A DNA stretch of 64,000 nucleotides from Halovibrio salipaludis (GTDB taxonomy: Bacteria; Pseudomonadota; Gammaproteobacteria; Pseudomonadales; Oleiphilaceae), in contig NZ_NSKD01000002.1 in the NCBI RefSeq assembly GCF_002286965.1, forward strand, positions 186,001 through 250,000. The letters run 5' to 3'. Under the pieces are notes generated by a model. The model was not told the origin of the DNA, did no database searches, and worked only from the letters and a program-made list of their open reading frames with translations. This document shows, in pieces, positions 16,358-24,525 of the stretch. The position numbers and the translations under genes were made by a program. Position 1 is the first letter of the stretch, and every line of letters starts with the position of its first letter.

Positions 16358-16434
16358 CGGCGTGTGGCGCAGTTTGGTAGCGCACTTCCTTCGGGAGGAA
16401 GGGGTCGCAGGTTCGAATCCTGCCACGCCGACCA
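16358..16434 (+). tRNA. tRNA-Pro(CGG)
   Basis: 77 bases including CCA. The acceptor stem CGGCGTG pairs with CACGCCG, with discriminator A. The anticodon arm CTTCC-TTCGGGA-GGAAG gives CGG; the T-arm is CGCAGGTTCGAATCCTGCC. Its 3' 45 bases are duplicated at 26098-26142 by integration of satellite 2. Confidence 0.95.
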
Positions 16435-16436
16435 TT
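16390..16436 (+). repeat. Attachment site, tRNA-proximal (satellite 2)
   Basis: 47 bases from the anticodon loop of tRNA-Pro through CCA plus TT, repeated exactly at 26098-26144 in direct orientation. Confidence 0.92.
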
Positions 16437-16510
16437 ATTCCCTTCTAAATCAGCATCTTGCAGACTTCCGGGTAAGCCGGAAACGGCCTTATGTTACGCA
16501 AAACCGGCTG

Positions 16511-16530
16511 ACGTAATACAAACGTAACAG
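16511..16530 (+). repeat. Arm-type repeat, left end of satellite 2
   Basis: ACGTAATACAAACGTAACAG matches 17 of 20 bases with 25971-25990 near the other end, same orientation. Position and pairing suggest integrase arm-type binding sites. Confidence 0.45.
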
Positions 16531-16758
16531 GGTAACGCGAACAACGGCGGGCCATTTTGCCCACTTTTTAGCCGGTCTGGTGGTGGGTGGTTTGCCTGCC
16601 TGTACTTCTCACCAGACCAGCCCACGGCAGAGGCGGCTAGGTCGCGGGAATTGCCTTGTGGTTCCTCAGAATCCTGCAAATGTTTGCAGGTTTTCTCTGG
16701 CCTACCCTGCCGCCCAGCCAGCGCCTCCTCGATTTTCTGGGCTATGGCGACACCACCA

Positions 16759-16934
16759 AGGCGCGGGCCTTAGATCAATATGGCATATGTCTCTATGGCC
16801 AAGTCACGCGGATTGCATGGCGGTTTGTGGCGTTACGGATCAATAGGATGGGTCGTATATGTTCAGGTTGTGGTTTAGGTCAGGTACAGGGAAAGCAAAA
16901 CCTGCTTAGAACGATTTTGCATAGACCCGCGCAC
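16759..16934. other. Noncoding segment shared with satellite 1
   Basis: The three blocks found at 711-867 recur here: AGGCGCGGG (16759-16767), the 19-base block at 16785-16803, ATTGCATGGCG (16812-16822) and the block at 16904-16934. The gap 16437-17062 is otherwise gene-free apart from the arm repeat and a terminator. A plus-strand ORF crosses it (16656-17132) but is probably not a gene. Confidence 0.5.
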
Positions 16935-16972
16935 AAAAAAACCCCACCAGGGCGAACCATAGCGGGGCGGGG
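16935..16972 (-). terminator. Terminator of satellite 2 structural operon
   Basis: On the minus strand a stem of seven pairs with one mismatch (16966-16972 with 16942-16948) is followed by seven U residues (16935-16941). It lies about 90 bases after the prohead protease stop. Confidence 0.65.
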
Positions 16973-17062
16973 AAACCCTCAGAGCGAGCGAGGGCGGCGC
17001 TTTTTCGACCACTGCCAGCGCCGGGGCAGCAGAGAGACGCACGGGTCGAGGTTGGTCAAACC

Positions 17063-17680
17063 TCAGCGGGCACCAACGACGATGCCCGCGATGGGGTCAC
17101 GTGCGTTGATGCCGGATTTCATCTTGTCCTGAATACGCTTGCGTTCCCATGATGGAAGCGGCCCACCTGATCGCGATACCACGGCGGTTCCGCCTTTGCG
17201 TTGTGCCTTAGCCTTGCTTGGAGCGGATCTCTTGCCGCTGACAGAATCGCCAGCGCTGACGCTGGTTGCCGCATAGGCGGGGAACGTGACCGGGGAAATC
17301 TCCATCAGGGAAACGCGCTTCAACGTGCGAATCAGGAGCCCGTCCGGCCCTTCTTCCCAAACCTCATCAGCGGCGCGGCTAACACTGAATCCGAAACTCA
17401 TCTGAATGACCACGCGGCCATTCACGATCCCGTGCAGCTCCTGGCCTCCAGGTGTATCCGGCAGATCCGCTGAAAACCTCAGTCCTGTATCATCCTCGGA
17501 TAGTTGCAGATTGCCAGCGGATACGCGGGCAAGGGGTTTGCCTGAATCATGGCCGTTCAACAGCACCTGATCCTGTTGGCGCAGGGTGCCCGCAAAAGCG
17601 CCGGGCGCGATCCGTTCAACGAATCCGCCCAGATTCTCGCTGTCCGAATTGAATACAGCAGCGTAACCTTTAAGTTTCAC
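17063..17680 (-). CDS. HK97-family prohead protease
   Basis: A 205-residue protease of the type that cleaves capsid and scaffold during head maturation. Diagnostic segments are KGYAAVFNSDSENLGGFVE, ERIAPGAFAGTL, NGHDSGKPLARV (catalytic His), a later RVVIQMSFGFSV (catalytic Ser region) and LMEISPVTFPAYA. The GTG at 17680 is selected: it overlaps the preceding stop as GTGA, has a GGGGGGTG stretch upstream, and homology starts there. It stands alone without capsid or portal genes, so it would have to act on helper phage proteins or be a relic. It is the last gene of its operon. Confidence 0.85.
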   Translation of the reverse strand: MKLKGYAAVFNSDSENLGGFVERIAPGAFAGTLRQQDQVLLNGHDSGKPLARVSAGNLQLSEDDTGLRFSADLPDTPGGQELHGIVNGRVVIQMSFGFSVSRAADEVWEEGPDGLLIRTLKRVSLMEISPVTFPAYAATSVSAGDSVSGKRSAPSKAKAQRKGGTAVVSRSGGPLPSWERKRIQDKMKSGINARDPIAGIVVGAR

Positions 17681-17904
17681 GATGCACCCCCCGGCTTTAG
17701 CTGGCTGCGCAGCGACTCGGCTCGGCGATAATGCCGTTCCCGTGTTTCGCCAGGACCAGCCGCTACACCTTTCCGGCGCTCGCTGGCGATACACCTTTCC
17801 AGCCACCTACGGGCGAGGGGATGGCGTGCCACCCCCGTATAGTTTTCGTCCTCGCTGGTTCGTTGAGGGCGGGCGTCCTTTCGGTTTTCGGCTAGCTCTT
17901 TCAT
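17677..17904 (-). CDS. Small hypothetical protein, satellite 2
   Basis: A 75-residue very basic protein (MKELAENRKDARPQRTSED...; many Arg). It overlaps both neighbours by 4 bases, so it is co-translated with the protease. No family recognised. Confidence 0.5.
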   Translation of the reverse strand: MKELAENRKDARPQRTSEDENYTGVARHPLARRWLERCIASERRKGVAAGPGETRERHYRRAESLRSQLKPGGAS

Positions 17905-18518
17905 GCTGTGCCCTCCTTGACCAAACCGCCTTTAGCTTGCGCTGCGGGCTGGGGCTGACGTTTCGGCGGGGCGAACTCACGGGCCAGACGATCACGATCT
18001 CCAACGGTAGTCCTGTGATTGCCAGGGCCAACGATAACGAACGCCAGCCGTTGAGCCAGCCCGGAATCAAGGTCCAGCGCCGCATTGTTGCCGGCCATTT
18101 GACGCATCTCGCGGAGGCCGGTCATCTGACGATTAACTTCCGACTCAGCGGCGGCCAGTTGCTCGCGTAGCTGCTCGGCATGGGATACGGCCTCGTTCAG
18201 CGCCTTCTTAGTCTTTGCCGCATCCCTGACAGCCTCATCGGCGCGGGCGTTCTGCCTTTCCTTGAAAATGCGACTGCGGCGGGCCAGCAGGGTGCGTTCC
18301 TCTGATTGGAGCGCTTCGAGCTGGCTTTCCAGGGCTCGCACCTGTTCGGCTGTCCCCGTTTCGCGGGCGGCCTCAAGATCGCGGCTCTTGATCGCCTTCA
18401 CCTCGCGTTCGATTTCACCGAGTCGGTTCTGTACCTCTTGATGGGCGGCCCAAAGGTCTGCGGAGGATTGTTTCTTTTTTCCGGTCAGCAGCTCTGCTGT
18501 TTTGTCTAGGATGCTCAT
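17901..18518 (-). CDS. Coiled-coil protein, possible head-morphogenesis factor
   Basis: A 205-residue protein from ATG 18518 (MSILDKTAELLTGKKKQSS...). Residues about 25-150 are a long charged coiled coil (QNRLGEIEREVKAIKSRDLE and onward); the tail is Pro/Gln/Ala-rich and basic. Scaffolds and satellite capsid-size proteins often look like this, and its position just before a prohead protease fits, but no specific family is recognised. Confidence 0.5.
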   Translation of the reverse strand: MSILDKTAELLTGKKKQSSADLWAAHQEVQNRLGEIEREVKAIKSRDLEAARETGTAEQVRALESQLEALQSEERTLLARRSRIFKERQNARADEAVRDAAKTKKALNEAVSHAEQLREQLAAAESEVNRQMTGLREMRQMAGNNAALDLDSGLAQRLAFVIVGPGNHRTTVGDRDRLAREFAPPKRQPQPAAQAKGGLVKEGTA

Positions 18519-18596
18519 GTCTGATCTCTCTATGTCCATGGTCTGGATATAACCGGCGGTCGTGCCCGTTATTCCATTTCATTATAGCAAAAGGTT

Positions 18597-18857
18597 TTAG
18601 TGACTTGAATGGTTATATGCAGATTCTGCGGAGACTCCGGCCTCATTCGCCACGGCTTCGCATAGCTCCCGAACGAACACCATATATGTCTCCGAGTCCA
18701 GGCCAGCCCTTGCGGCTAGTTTGCCCGCCACCAAGGCGGTAACCTGGGCTTGCCCAATAGCGGAGCCACCCTGGTCGATCAGCTCCCGTGCCAGGGCGTT
18801 GGCTAGGTCTTGCTGGTGCCTGTACGTCCTGCTCTGTAAATTCGTTACTTTGCTCAT
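18597..18857 (-). CDS. Small hypothetical protein, satellite 2
   Basis: An 86-residue protein (MSKVTNLQSRTYRHQQDLAN...), Ala-rich and helical. Its ATG shares one base with the upstream stop (TAATG), indicating coupled translation with the preceding small-terminase-like gene. Function unknown. Confidence 0.5.
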   Translation of the reverse strand: MSKVTNLQSRTYRHQQDLANALARELIDQGGSAIGQAQVTALVAGKLAARAGLDSETYMVFVRELCEAVANEAGVSAESAYNHSSH

Positions 18858-19306
18858 TAGTGCCTACCTCCCGGAATCAAATCATCATCACTGCCAGCGC
18901 CTGCCGTATCGCGCCAATCCTGGTTCCGTTGCCGCTGGTCGCCTGACTGGCCGACTGTTGCGAGCGCGTGAACTTGAAGGGCGCGGGAAAGGCGGATACT
19001 GCGTGCCACCAGCGTTTCCTCCAGCTTGCGTAGCGGGTGGATCTTCTCGCCATCGGGGGTTAGGTCGCCGGTTTCTGCAATCTGACCGCGTAGCCGCTCC
19101 AGGTCGGCTTTAGTCCGGGCCAGCTCGGCAGCTTGCTCAAGGTCGGGCGCTGTCCATGCGTCTGGTGCTTTGGCTGCAATGATCGACCACCAGAAGGGTT
19201 TGGCCGATTCCTGCAAATTTACGTGATCGGGCGGATAGGGCAGTGAGCCTCGTTTCCACTCGCCGTGCTGTGTGATGCTGTCGGATCGTTGCTTTCTGTT
19301 CGCCAT
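18857..19306 (-). CDS. P27-type small terminase-like protein (second copy)
   Basis: A 149-residue protein with the outline of P27 small terminase subunits: PPDHVNLQESAKPFWWSII near residues 25-43, an acidic helix (TAPDLEQAAELARTKADLE), then a G-x-HPLRKLEE segment (DGEKIHPLRKLEETLVARS) and a helical end. GGAG precedes ATG 19306. Its C-terminal tail is hydrophilic. A second, shorter P27-like gene lies at 19657-19950. Assignment rests on pattern, not on a catalytic motif. Confidence 0.55.
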   Translation of the reverse strand: MANRKQRSDSITQHGEWKRGSLPYPPDHVNLQESAKPFWWSIIAAKAPDAWTAPDLEQAAELARTKADLERLRGQIAETGDLTPDGEKIHPLRKLEETLVARSIRLSRALQVHALATVGQSGDQRQRNQDWRDTAGAGSDDDLIPGGRH

Positions 19307-19396
19307 GTAGCTTACTCCAATGATTGGTTAAAAATCAGACTAGGATTAGAAGATGGATATACCCTCTGGTCTATAAAGCCTCTTGGTCTAGGGCAT

Positions 19397-19654
19397 TTAC
19401 CGCCCCTCCCCATCAGCGAGGGCACCCCGTAGTTCCTCTAGCCGGTCATCCGGCACCAGCGCGGCGAACCGCTCCAGAAGCTCATCCGGGCGGCGGGGTT
19501 GGCCCTTGAACCAACTGCATTGACCAGCCTGGAGCTGATCGAACATCCACCGATCCATGCCGGTCAGAGCCTCGATACCTTCCCCGGTCAGCCACGACAG
19601 TTCCGCCGGAGACACGTTGTCTTTGAAAGCCTTTCGCCTGCGCGGGTTTGCCAT
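19397..19654 (-). CDS. Small hypothetical protein, satellite 2
   Basis: An 85-residue protein starting MANPRRRKAFKDNVSPAEL, with GEGIEALTGMDRWMFDQL and a Trp-Phe-Lys segment (CSWFKGQPRRP). It starts 2 bases after the preceding stop. It could be a small DNA-binding or packaging accessory protein; no family recognised. After its stop, 19307-19396 is an AT-rich gap. Confidence 0.5.
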   Translation of the reverse strand: MANPRRRKAFKDNVSPAELSWLTGEGIEALTGMDRWMFDQLQAGQCSWFKGQPRRPDELLERFAALVPDDRLEELRGALADGEGR

Positions 19655-19656
19655 CG

Positions 19657-19950
19657 TTACGACTCCACGGGTGAGCTGATTCCGAGCTGCCTACATGCCT
19701 GTAGAACGAGCCCTCGATGCTGTTGTTCCATTCGCGTAGCAGGGTGCGACACCAGCCCGCGAGAGCCCTCTATCACAAGTCCATCCCGTTTAATCAGTTC
19801 CCGGCACTCGGCTATCCTGTCCATACTGGACGCGGCCTCAGCGAGTACGGCCAGTTCCCCGGAAGTCTCAAGGCCGAACTCGGTCACGGCTCGCTCATAC
19901 CATTCCTGGGCGGTTTCGCTTAAATACTCTGGAGCTGTTTGTTTACTCAT
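19657..19950 (-). CDS. P27-type small terminase subunit-like protein
   Basis: A 97-residue protein (MSKQTAPEYLSETAQEWYER...) matching the P27 outline: P-x-L-x-x-x-A-x-x-x-W near the start, a helical middle with MDRIAECRELIKRDGL, and the conserved SHPATRMEQQHRG segment near residue 68. P27 subunits recognise DNA for packaging; satellites use their own TerS to redirect a helper's large subunit. No large subunit is present here. It leads the lower, structural-type operon. Confidence 0.6.
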   Translation of the reverse strand: MSKQTAPEYLSETAQEWYERAVTEFGLETSGELAVLAEAASSMDRIAECRELIKRDGLVIEGSRGLVSHPATRMEQQHRGLVLQACRQLGISSPVES

Positions 19951-20087
19951 TGCTGTCTACCTCGTTATCTACAAAAATGGTTGCCCGATTCGGCGTGTTT
20001 ATTTGGCTACCCTCAACGGTCCAGTGACCTGCCTGTGTAAGACAGAATGCGCCCCTACCGCTTCCTGAGAGCCCATGTGTGGCGTGT

Positions 20088-20366
20088 TCAATACCCATGT
20101 ATGCCGTCCTCCATGTCTGCCGTGCCTATCAATGCGCGGCCTTGTGTGGCGTTGTGTGCGACTCGTGTGCCGGTCGTATCTTGCAGCCAGCGGCGGAGCC
20201 ATGCAGAGGCGCCAGTCGTGCCTATCGCTTCAACCAGTGCATCATCCGCTTGATCCACCAGAAGCAGGGCGAGAGTGTCAGCCGGTAGCCTCCCGCGTGC
20301 CTGATCCATAGCGTTGACAAGGCGCTTGCGTGCTGCGGATTGGTCTTGTTCCTGTTTGTCTGTCAT
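20088..20366 (-). CDS. Small hypothetical protein, satellite 2
   Basis: A 92-residue acidic helical protein (MTDKQEQDQSAARKRLVNAM...). It overlaps the upstream ORF by 4 bases. The 137-base gap after it holds no other ORF and may contain a promoter for the terminase-like genes. Function unknown. Confidence 0.45.
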   Translation of the reverse strand: MTDKQEQDQSAARKRLVNAMDQARGRLPADTLALLLVDQADDALVEAIGTTGASAWLRRWLQDTTGTRVAHNATQGRALIGTADMEDGIHGY

Positions 20367-20635
20367 GCCGCATTACTCCCCATCAGTTCAGTGAGCATGA
20401 TGTCCGCAACGTAACGGGCACGTTTGGCCCATTGCTCCAGAGAGGCCGGTGCGTCCGCCAGCAGTCGGCGCAGTTCGTCATGTGCCTGTGCTGCATCGGC
20501 CCGGTTGCCCCTGTGATCTTCGCCAGCTTCGGCCAGCTCATGGACGTGTCGGATCTCGTACAGCTCCACCAGTACCCCATCAACCAGGCGGGCGGTTGCC
20601 GGGGTCAGGTCGTTGGGTCGTTTCGGAAGCCTCAT
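20363..20635 (-). CDS. Small hypothetical protein, satellite 2
   Basis: A 90-residue protein from ATG 20635 (MRLPKRPNDLTPATARLVDG...), helical and acidic. The ATGA overlap with the upstream stop at 20632 supports this start. Function unknown. Confidence 0.45.
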   Translation of the reverse strand: MRLPKRPNDLTPATARLVDGVLVELYEIRHVHELAEAGEDHRGNRADAAQAHDELRRLLADAPASLEQWAKRARYVADIMLTELMGSNAA

Positions 20636-20880
20636 TGCTTGCCCTCCAGGGTCCAGATTGATTCGATAACGCGACGGTTCAGCTTTTCCGTTGCCCAGCG
20701 ATAGAAGGGTGACGCCTTCCTTACATGGGCCAGTTCCTCGATAACCTCTGCCCACCTGTTGCGCGTCTGCTCTGCGTCGGTCTGCATTGCCTCGTGGAGC
20801 TGTGCCAGTAGCTGCTCCAGGGTTTCGGCGGTGCCCTCGGGGGCGGCGCGTTTTATGTCTGTTTCGTTGATCTGTTTCAT
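20632..20880 (-). CDS. Small hypothetical protein, satellite 2
   Basis: An 82-residue protein (MKQINETDIKRAAPEGTAET...), helical, Gln/Glu-rich. GGAGACACC precedes the ATG. It is the first of three tightly overlapping small genes just below the origin-like repeats. Function unknown. Confidence 0.45.
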   Translation of the reverse strand: MKQINETDIKRAAPEGTAETLEQLLAQLHEAMQTDAEQTRNRWAEVIEELAHVRKASPFYRWATEKLNRRVIESIWTLEGKQ

Positions 20881-20924
20881 TGGTGTCTCCGGTTTCTAAT
20901 CTTTAGCCAGTCTGTTTCCCCGTG

Positions 20925-21039
20925 GATGTAGAGGATGTAGTACGCGCGCCCGTGCTAAAAAAGAAATTCCCTTCTCTCCCTCTTTACTCCATCCGTGGAC
21001 TCATTACCGTTACGCGCGCGCATACTACATTTACTACAT
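20925..21039. repeat. Inverted repeat pairs, putative satellite 2 origin
   Basis: GATGTAG (20925-20931) and GATGTAGTA (20934-20942) followed by a GC-alternating tract face two inverted copies of TACTACAT (21023-21030 and 21032-21039) preceded by the same GC tract. An AT-rich or pyrimidine-rich segment lies between. Two opposed iteron pairs around an easily melted centre, directly 3' of the replicase gene, fit a PICI-type origin. Confidence 0.55.
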
Positions 21040-23637
21040 TCACCCGCCTTCTTTCAGATCCGCCATGATCCGGGCGACTTCCTGCCGTCTCTCGCGTTCC
21101 TGCTCTGCGTGGTCCTGGTACATGGTGTGAATCTGCGGGTTCACCAGATAGGCGCTTGGGCGGCCTCGCTCATTCAGCCGACAGCCGGGCTCCGGGCCTA
21201 TCCAGTTGTAAGCCTCCAGCCGATCTAGCATTTCCTCGCGCTCCCATTCCTTCATCTTGCGATAGGCGAGCATGTAGTTATGGAGGTCACGCTTAACGGT
21301 GAATCGGCTCCACTGGCGAGCCAGCACCAGCCCGGCTAGTTGCCTGGCCTGATCCTCGGTTGGGTCCATGCCGTCATAAAACTGGATCGCGTGCGGAAGC
21401 ATGGCGTTCCATAGGAAGCGGTCCACCTTTTGAGCGGTTTCCCGGCTGACCTGGTTGGCTGTCGGGTGCTCCATCCAATGAGCGCATTCAGCCGCGTGAA
21501 ACGCCAGACAGACGCGGGAAAACAGCCCTTCCCACTTGCCCAGCATTGCGGTCAGGTGACGGTTAGGCATGGTCGTGACAGCTCTATGAAGGCGGTCGTT
21601 GAATGCCTCGCGCACTTCGTGGGCTTCCGGTGACAGGGTGACGGGTTCATTGCCCGCCTGAGTGCCCACCAGTTGCCGCAACAGGGCTTCATAGTCTTCC
21701 TTCGCCTGCATATTGGGGCGGCGGTCTACGCCTTGCTGTGCGGATGCTGCGTGGATCAGCATGAAGCGCTGAAGCATGCCGTCGTGGTTGTTGGCGTTGG
21801 CGTACTCGTTGATGACCTGGGGCTGAATGCCGCCGATAACGCACGCGCTCCAGTTCTCTACCCATGTGGAGCCGCGCCCGATCCGGTCAATCTCCAGCCC
21901 TCCGCCGTTGTAGGCTTCCAGCCATGCGGCCTTATCCTTGCCGCCTGATCCGCCTTTATAGGCGTCCATGCTGGCAAGCCAGCCGGTTAGCTCGTCCTTG
22001 TCTACGATGATCCCGCGCGGGTCGCACTTGGCGAGAATGTCGCCCAGCTTCTCTACGGTCACGTCACTGGTGGTCAGGCGGCGCAGTTGCGGGGCGGGCG
22101 GATCTTCCTCGCCTTTTTCCTTTTGCTTGCAGGCTTCTTCCCATGCCTTCATCTTCTTCGCGTATTCCTCGCGCCATTCGGCGGCGATCTTGCGAACAGG
22201 GGAAAGGGCCTTCTTAATGCCGGGGCTTTTCTTCGCGGAAGGGTCGCCAATAATGCCGATCCACAGCCGGGCGGATTCCGTCCAGGTGGGGTCGTACCGC
22301 TTCGGCTGGATCTCCACGCGGTCATCCAGACAGCCCGCCACGGCTCCGAGTGCCGCCATGGTGATAATGGCCGGGTCTACGCCAATCAGTTCCGCCTGAT
22401 CTTCCGCATAGTCACGGATCGGCGCTGGCATCAGCTCCACGGGGAACGCGGGCGTGGTGAACTTGCCGAACAGGTCAGCCGGTGGCGGGCAGTTGGCGCT
22501 ATCACTGAGCATGGATTCCGCCTCTACCTTGGCGTTTTTCTGCGCGTATTCCTTTTGGCGTTCCTTCTGGCCTTCCGGGTCTACCTTGGGGGCCAGATCC
22601 GCAACAGCTCGGCTAACGTCTCCGCCGTACTCGAAAATACAAAGCACGTCGAACACGTCCAGCGCGTGCCCGTTATTGTTGAGGTTCGAAAGGGGGTCAT
22701 CCGCCCCGTGGTGGGAATAGGCGCGTTCCTTCCCATCCTCGCCGGTCAGGATGATGACGCCGGGCGTGCCGGTGGTGCTGTAGGGTGACAGGTAGCGTTT
22801 GCCTACTTCTCGGTAGCCGTTGGCCTGTAGCTCGCCCTCCAGAATGAAGGAAGAAACCACCTTGTCTATGATGCGCCCATCAGCCTCTGAGACTTCGCGC
22901 CGGGGCTTCGGTGGGGCCTTTTGCGCTTCCGCTTGCTGGCGTTCCTGTTCCTTCTGGTACGCCTCCAGGCATGCCGCTATGAACGGATGGGAGTCATCCA
23001 GCGGGTCCAGAAAAGGCGCGTCCGGTTCGTGGTGAATGTAGTCATAGGGCGCGTCATTGGTAATGACGTTGGGCGCGTATATGACCTGCTGAACGCGGGC
23101 CTGCACTTTGTCAGTGCCTGCCATTAGCCGGGCTCCGTCTGCCAGCATCACGTACCGCTCATAACCTACCGGGCGACTGAACGGAATGCCTACCTTCCAG
23201 CGATTGGCGACCACACCATGCTTGGCTTGCTGGTGGCTTGCAGAGGCGAACACAGTCCACGCCATACCCCACGGCTGATACAGCTCGGCTAAAGATTCCC
23301 GCTCAAGGTCATCATCATCATGGTCCAGCGCCATAGCGTAGAAGTCGGCGTTTAGGGCGTCCGTTTTCTTTTTGCCTTGCGCCTGGAATGGCGTAATGAT
23401 GGCCGCCTGATCCTTCGGGCCTTCCGTGGGGTTCATCATCATAACGGCCAGTTCATCGAGACTGATTAGCCGTTCCGGGGCTTTCGCCTTCACTGACGTA
23501 TAGAGCGGGAAAACCGGGGTGCTGCTGGTTACTTCCCGCTCAGTTGCGGTATAATCAGAGTTGAGCCGCCCGCTCTGCTTTGCCCCCTCGTTCCCGGTTG
23601 CCGCCGGGGCGGGGGTGATTCCCTCAAGATTCCCCAT
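21040..23637 (-). CDS. DUF3987-type primase-helicase (satellite 2)
   Basis: The 865-residue protein has an N-terminal primase-polymerase-like part (ALDHDDDDLERESL near residue 100, typical acidic metal site, then WRVGIPFSRP-like VGIPFSRPVG), a linker, and a C-terminal DUF3987 ATPase with GDPSAKKSPGIKKAL as P-loop (near residue 471) and IIVDKDELTGWLASM as Walker B (near 545). It should open and prime the satellite origin that lies at its 3' end. Its first residues (TPAPAATGNEG) match the start of the satellite 1 toprim protein. It overlaps the upstream small ORF by 14 bases. Confidence 0.78.
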   Translation of the reverse strand: MGNLEGITPAPAATGNEGAKQSGRLNSDYTATEREVTSSTPVFPLYTSVKAKAPERLISLDELAVMMMNPTEGPKDQAAIITPFQAQGKKKTDALNADFYAMALDHDDDDLERESLAELYQPWGMAWTVFASASHQQAKHGVVANRWKVGIPFSRPVGYERYVMLADGARLMAGTDKVQARVQQVIYAPNVITNDAPYDYIHHEPDAPFLDPLDDSHPFIAACLEAYQKEQERQQAEAQKAPPKPRREVSEADGRIIDKVVSSFILEGELQANGYREVGKRYLSPYSTTGTPGVIILTGEDGKERAYSHHGADDPLSNLNNNGHALDVFDVLCIFEYGGDVSRAVADLAPKVDPEGQKERQKEYAQKNAKVEAESMLSDSANCPPPADLFGKFTTPAFPVELMPAPIRDYAEDQAELIGVDPAIITMAALGAVAGCLDDRVEIQPKRYDPTWTESARLWIGIIGDPSAKKSPGIKKALSPVRKIAAEWREEYAKKMKAWEEACKQKEKGEEDPPAPQLRRLTTSDVTVEKLGDILAKCDPRGIIVDKDELTGWLASMDAYKGGSGGKDKAAWLEAYNGGGLEIDRIGRGSTWVENWSACVIGGIQPQVINEYANANNHDGMLQRFMLIHAASAQQGVDRRPNMQAKEDYEALLRQLVGTQAGNEPVTLSPEAHEVREAFNDRLHRAVTTMPNRHLTAMLGKWEGLFSRVCLAFHAAECAHWMEHPTANQVSRETAQKVDRFLWNAMLPHAIQFYDGMDPTEDQARQLAGLVLARQWSRFTVKRDLHNYMLAYRKMKEWEREEMLDRLEAYNWIGPEPGCRLNERGRPSAYLVNPQIHTMYQDHAEQERERRQEVARIMADLKEGG

Positions 23638-23818
23638 TGTTGGCCTCCCTGTCCGCTAGAATGCGGGCCTTGTAAGCGCGAACATCAGCCAGAATCACTA
23701 CAGCCTCGCCCTGGCAATTCCAAGCCGGGATCTCGCCTTCACGGATTGCGCTCTCGATTAACAGACGGCTGACGCCGGTTTGCTCGGATGCGACGGGGAC
23801 TGTGACGTAGGCACTCAT
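23624..23818 (-). CDS. Small DNA-binding-like protein, shared with satellite 1
   Basis: A 64-residue homologue of the product at 7273-7467 (MSAYVTVPVASEQTGVSRLL...; shared ending VILADVRAYKARI). It overlaps the upstream regulator gene (ATGA). Conservation of this pair in otherwise diverged elements argues for a core function next to the replicase. Confidence 0.6.
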   Translation of the reverse strand: MSAYVTVPVASEQTGVSRLLIESAIREGEIPAWNCQGEAVVILADVRAYKARILADREANNGES

Positions 23819-24027
23819 ACAGTCACCTCCGCCGTTTTCTTTTCCAGCCACTGATCCAGTTGGCCGCGAGTCCAGCCCACGCAGCGAGGGGAAAGCCTGA
23901 TCTTTCTGGGGAAGTCGGGGTCTGTTTCGGTAAGGTCGTGCAGCTTGGTTCTGCCAATACCAAGATAGCGGCACGCATCGGCAGGCCGGAAAAACGCCTG
24001 CTCTGTTTGGCGGGTTGCGGAGTTCAT
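23815..24027 (-). CDS. AlpA/HTH_17-family regulator (satellite 2)
   Basis: A 70-residue protein: FFRPADACRYLGIGRTKLHD forms the HTH, followed by DFPRKIRLSPRCVGWTRGQL and DQWLEK, the usual 'FP--IRLS-R-VGW---EL--WL' end of AlpA-type excisionase regulators. It begins the replication operon after an 80-base gap from the integrase-linked ORF. Confidence 0.78.
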   Translation of the reverse strand: MNSATRQTEQAFFRPADACRYLGIGRTKLHDLTETDPDFPRKIRLSPRCVGWTRGQLDQWLEKKTAEVTV

Positions 24028-24108
24028 AAGCGCCTCGTTTGTTCGTTTAAGGTCGCTTATTAATTCTCCGCATATTCAGGGCGTGGTCAGGGTAAAAAAG
24101 GTTGGGCT

Positions 24109-24525
24109 TTAGTCCTCTAAAACCCGCAAAGCCCATTGGTAGAAATCAACATCATGGGCGAAGTCGGCATCTTGCTTGTATCGCTTCTCTGCCGTCTTAA
24201 TGGCGGCTTCAATCGCGTCATAAGTTTGCCAGTTCTTTGAATCAAAGCGAGTTTTTGCGGGTATCCCTTCCTCGGCTTTCCTGGCAATCCAAGCCGCGCG
24301 GGTTTCTCCTTTTTGCCGGGAGCGATAATCTGCTAGCAGTAATACCAGCATTTGCTCTGGCGTTTTCGGGCTGCCACCTGTCCTTTCTGGTGGCGGGAAA
24401 GCCTCATCCCCCCGCCTTTGGTATTCTTCTACGCACGTCTTGAACGCTTCGGGATTAGCCTCCAGAAGTCGTGCAAACTCTCGCCGCATTCTTTGCGTGT
24501 CGTAGTCAAACCCGTGGCCTTTCAT
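24109..24525 (-). CDS. Hypothetical protein coupled to satellite 2 integrase
   Basis: A 138-residue soluble helical protein (MKGHGFDYDTQRMRREFARL...). Its ATG overlaps the integrase stop. It occupies the same place as the 172-residue ORF of satellite 1 but shows no obvious similarity to it. Function unknown. Confidence 0.5.
   Translation of the reverse strand: MKGHGFDYDTQRMRREFARLLEANPEAFKTCVEEYQRRGDEAFPPPERTGGSPKTPEQMLVLLLADYRSRQKGETRAAWIARKAEEGIPAKTRFDSKNWQTYDAIEAAIKTAEKRYKQDADFAHDVDFYQWALRVLED

Noticed and set aside
16656-17132. A 158-codon plus-strand ORF across the conserved noncoding segment of satellite 2
   Set aside because: The equivalent frame in satellite 1 is broken by stops and indels, it crosses the terminator and the protease gene end, and all other genes run leftward. 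A decayed gene remains possible.
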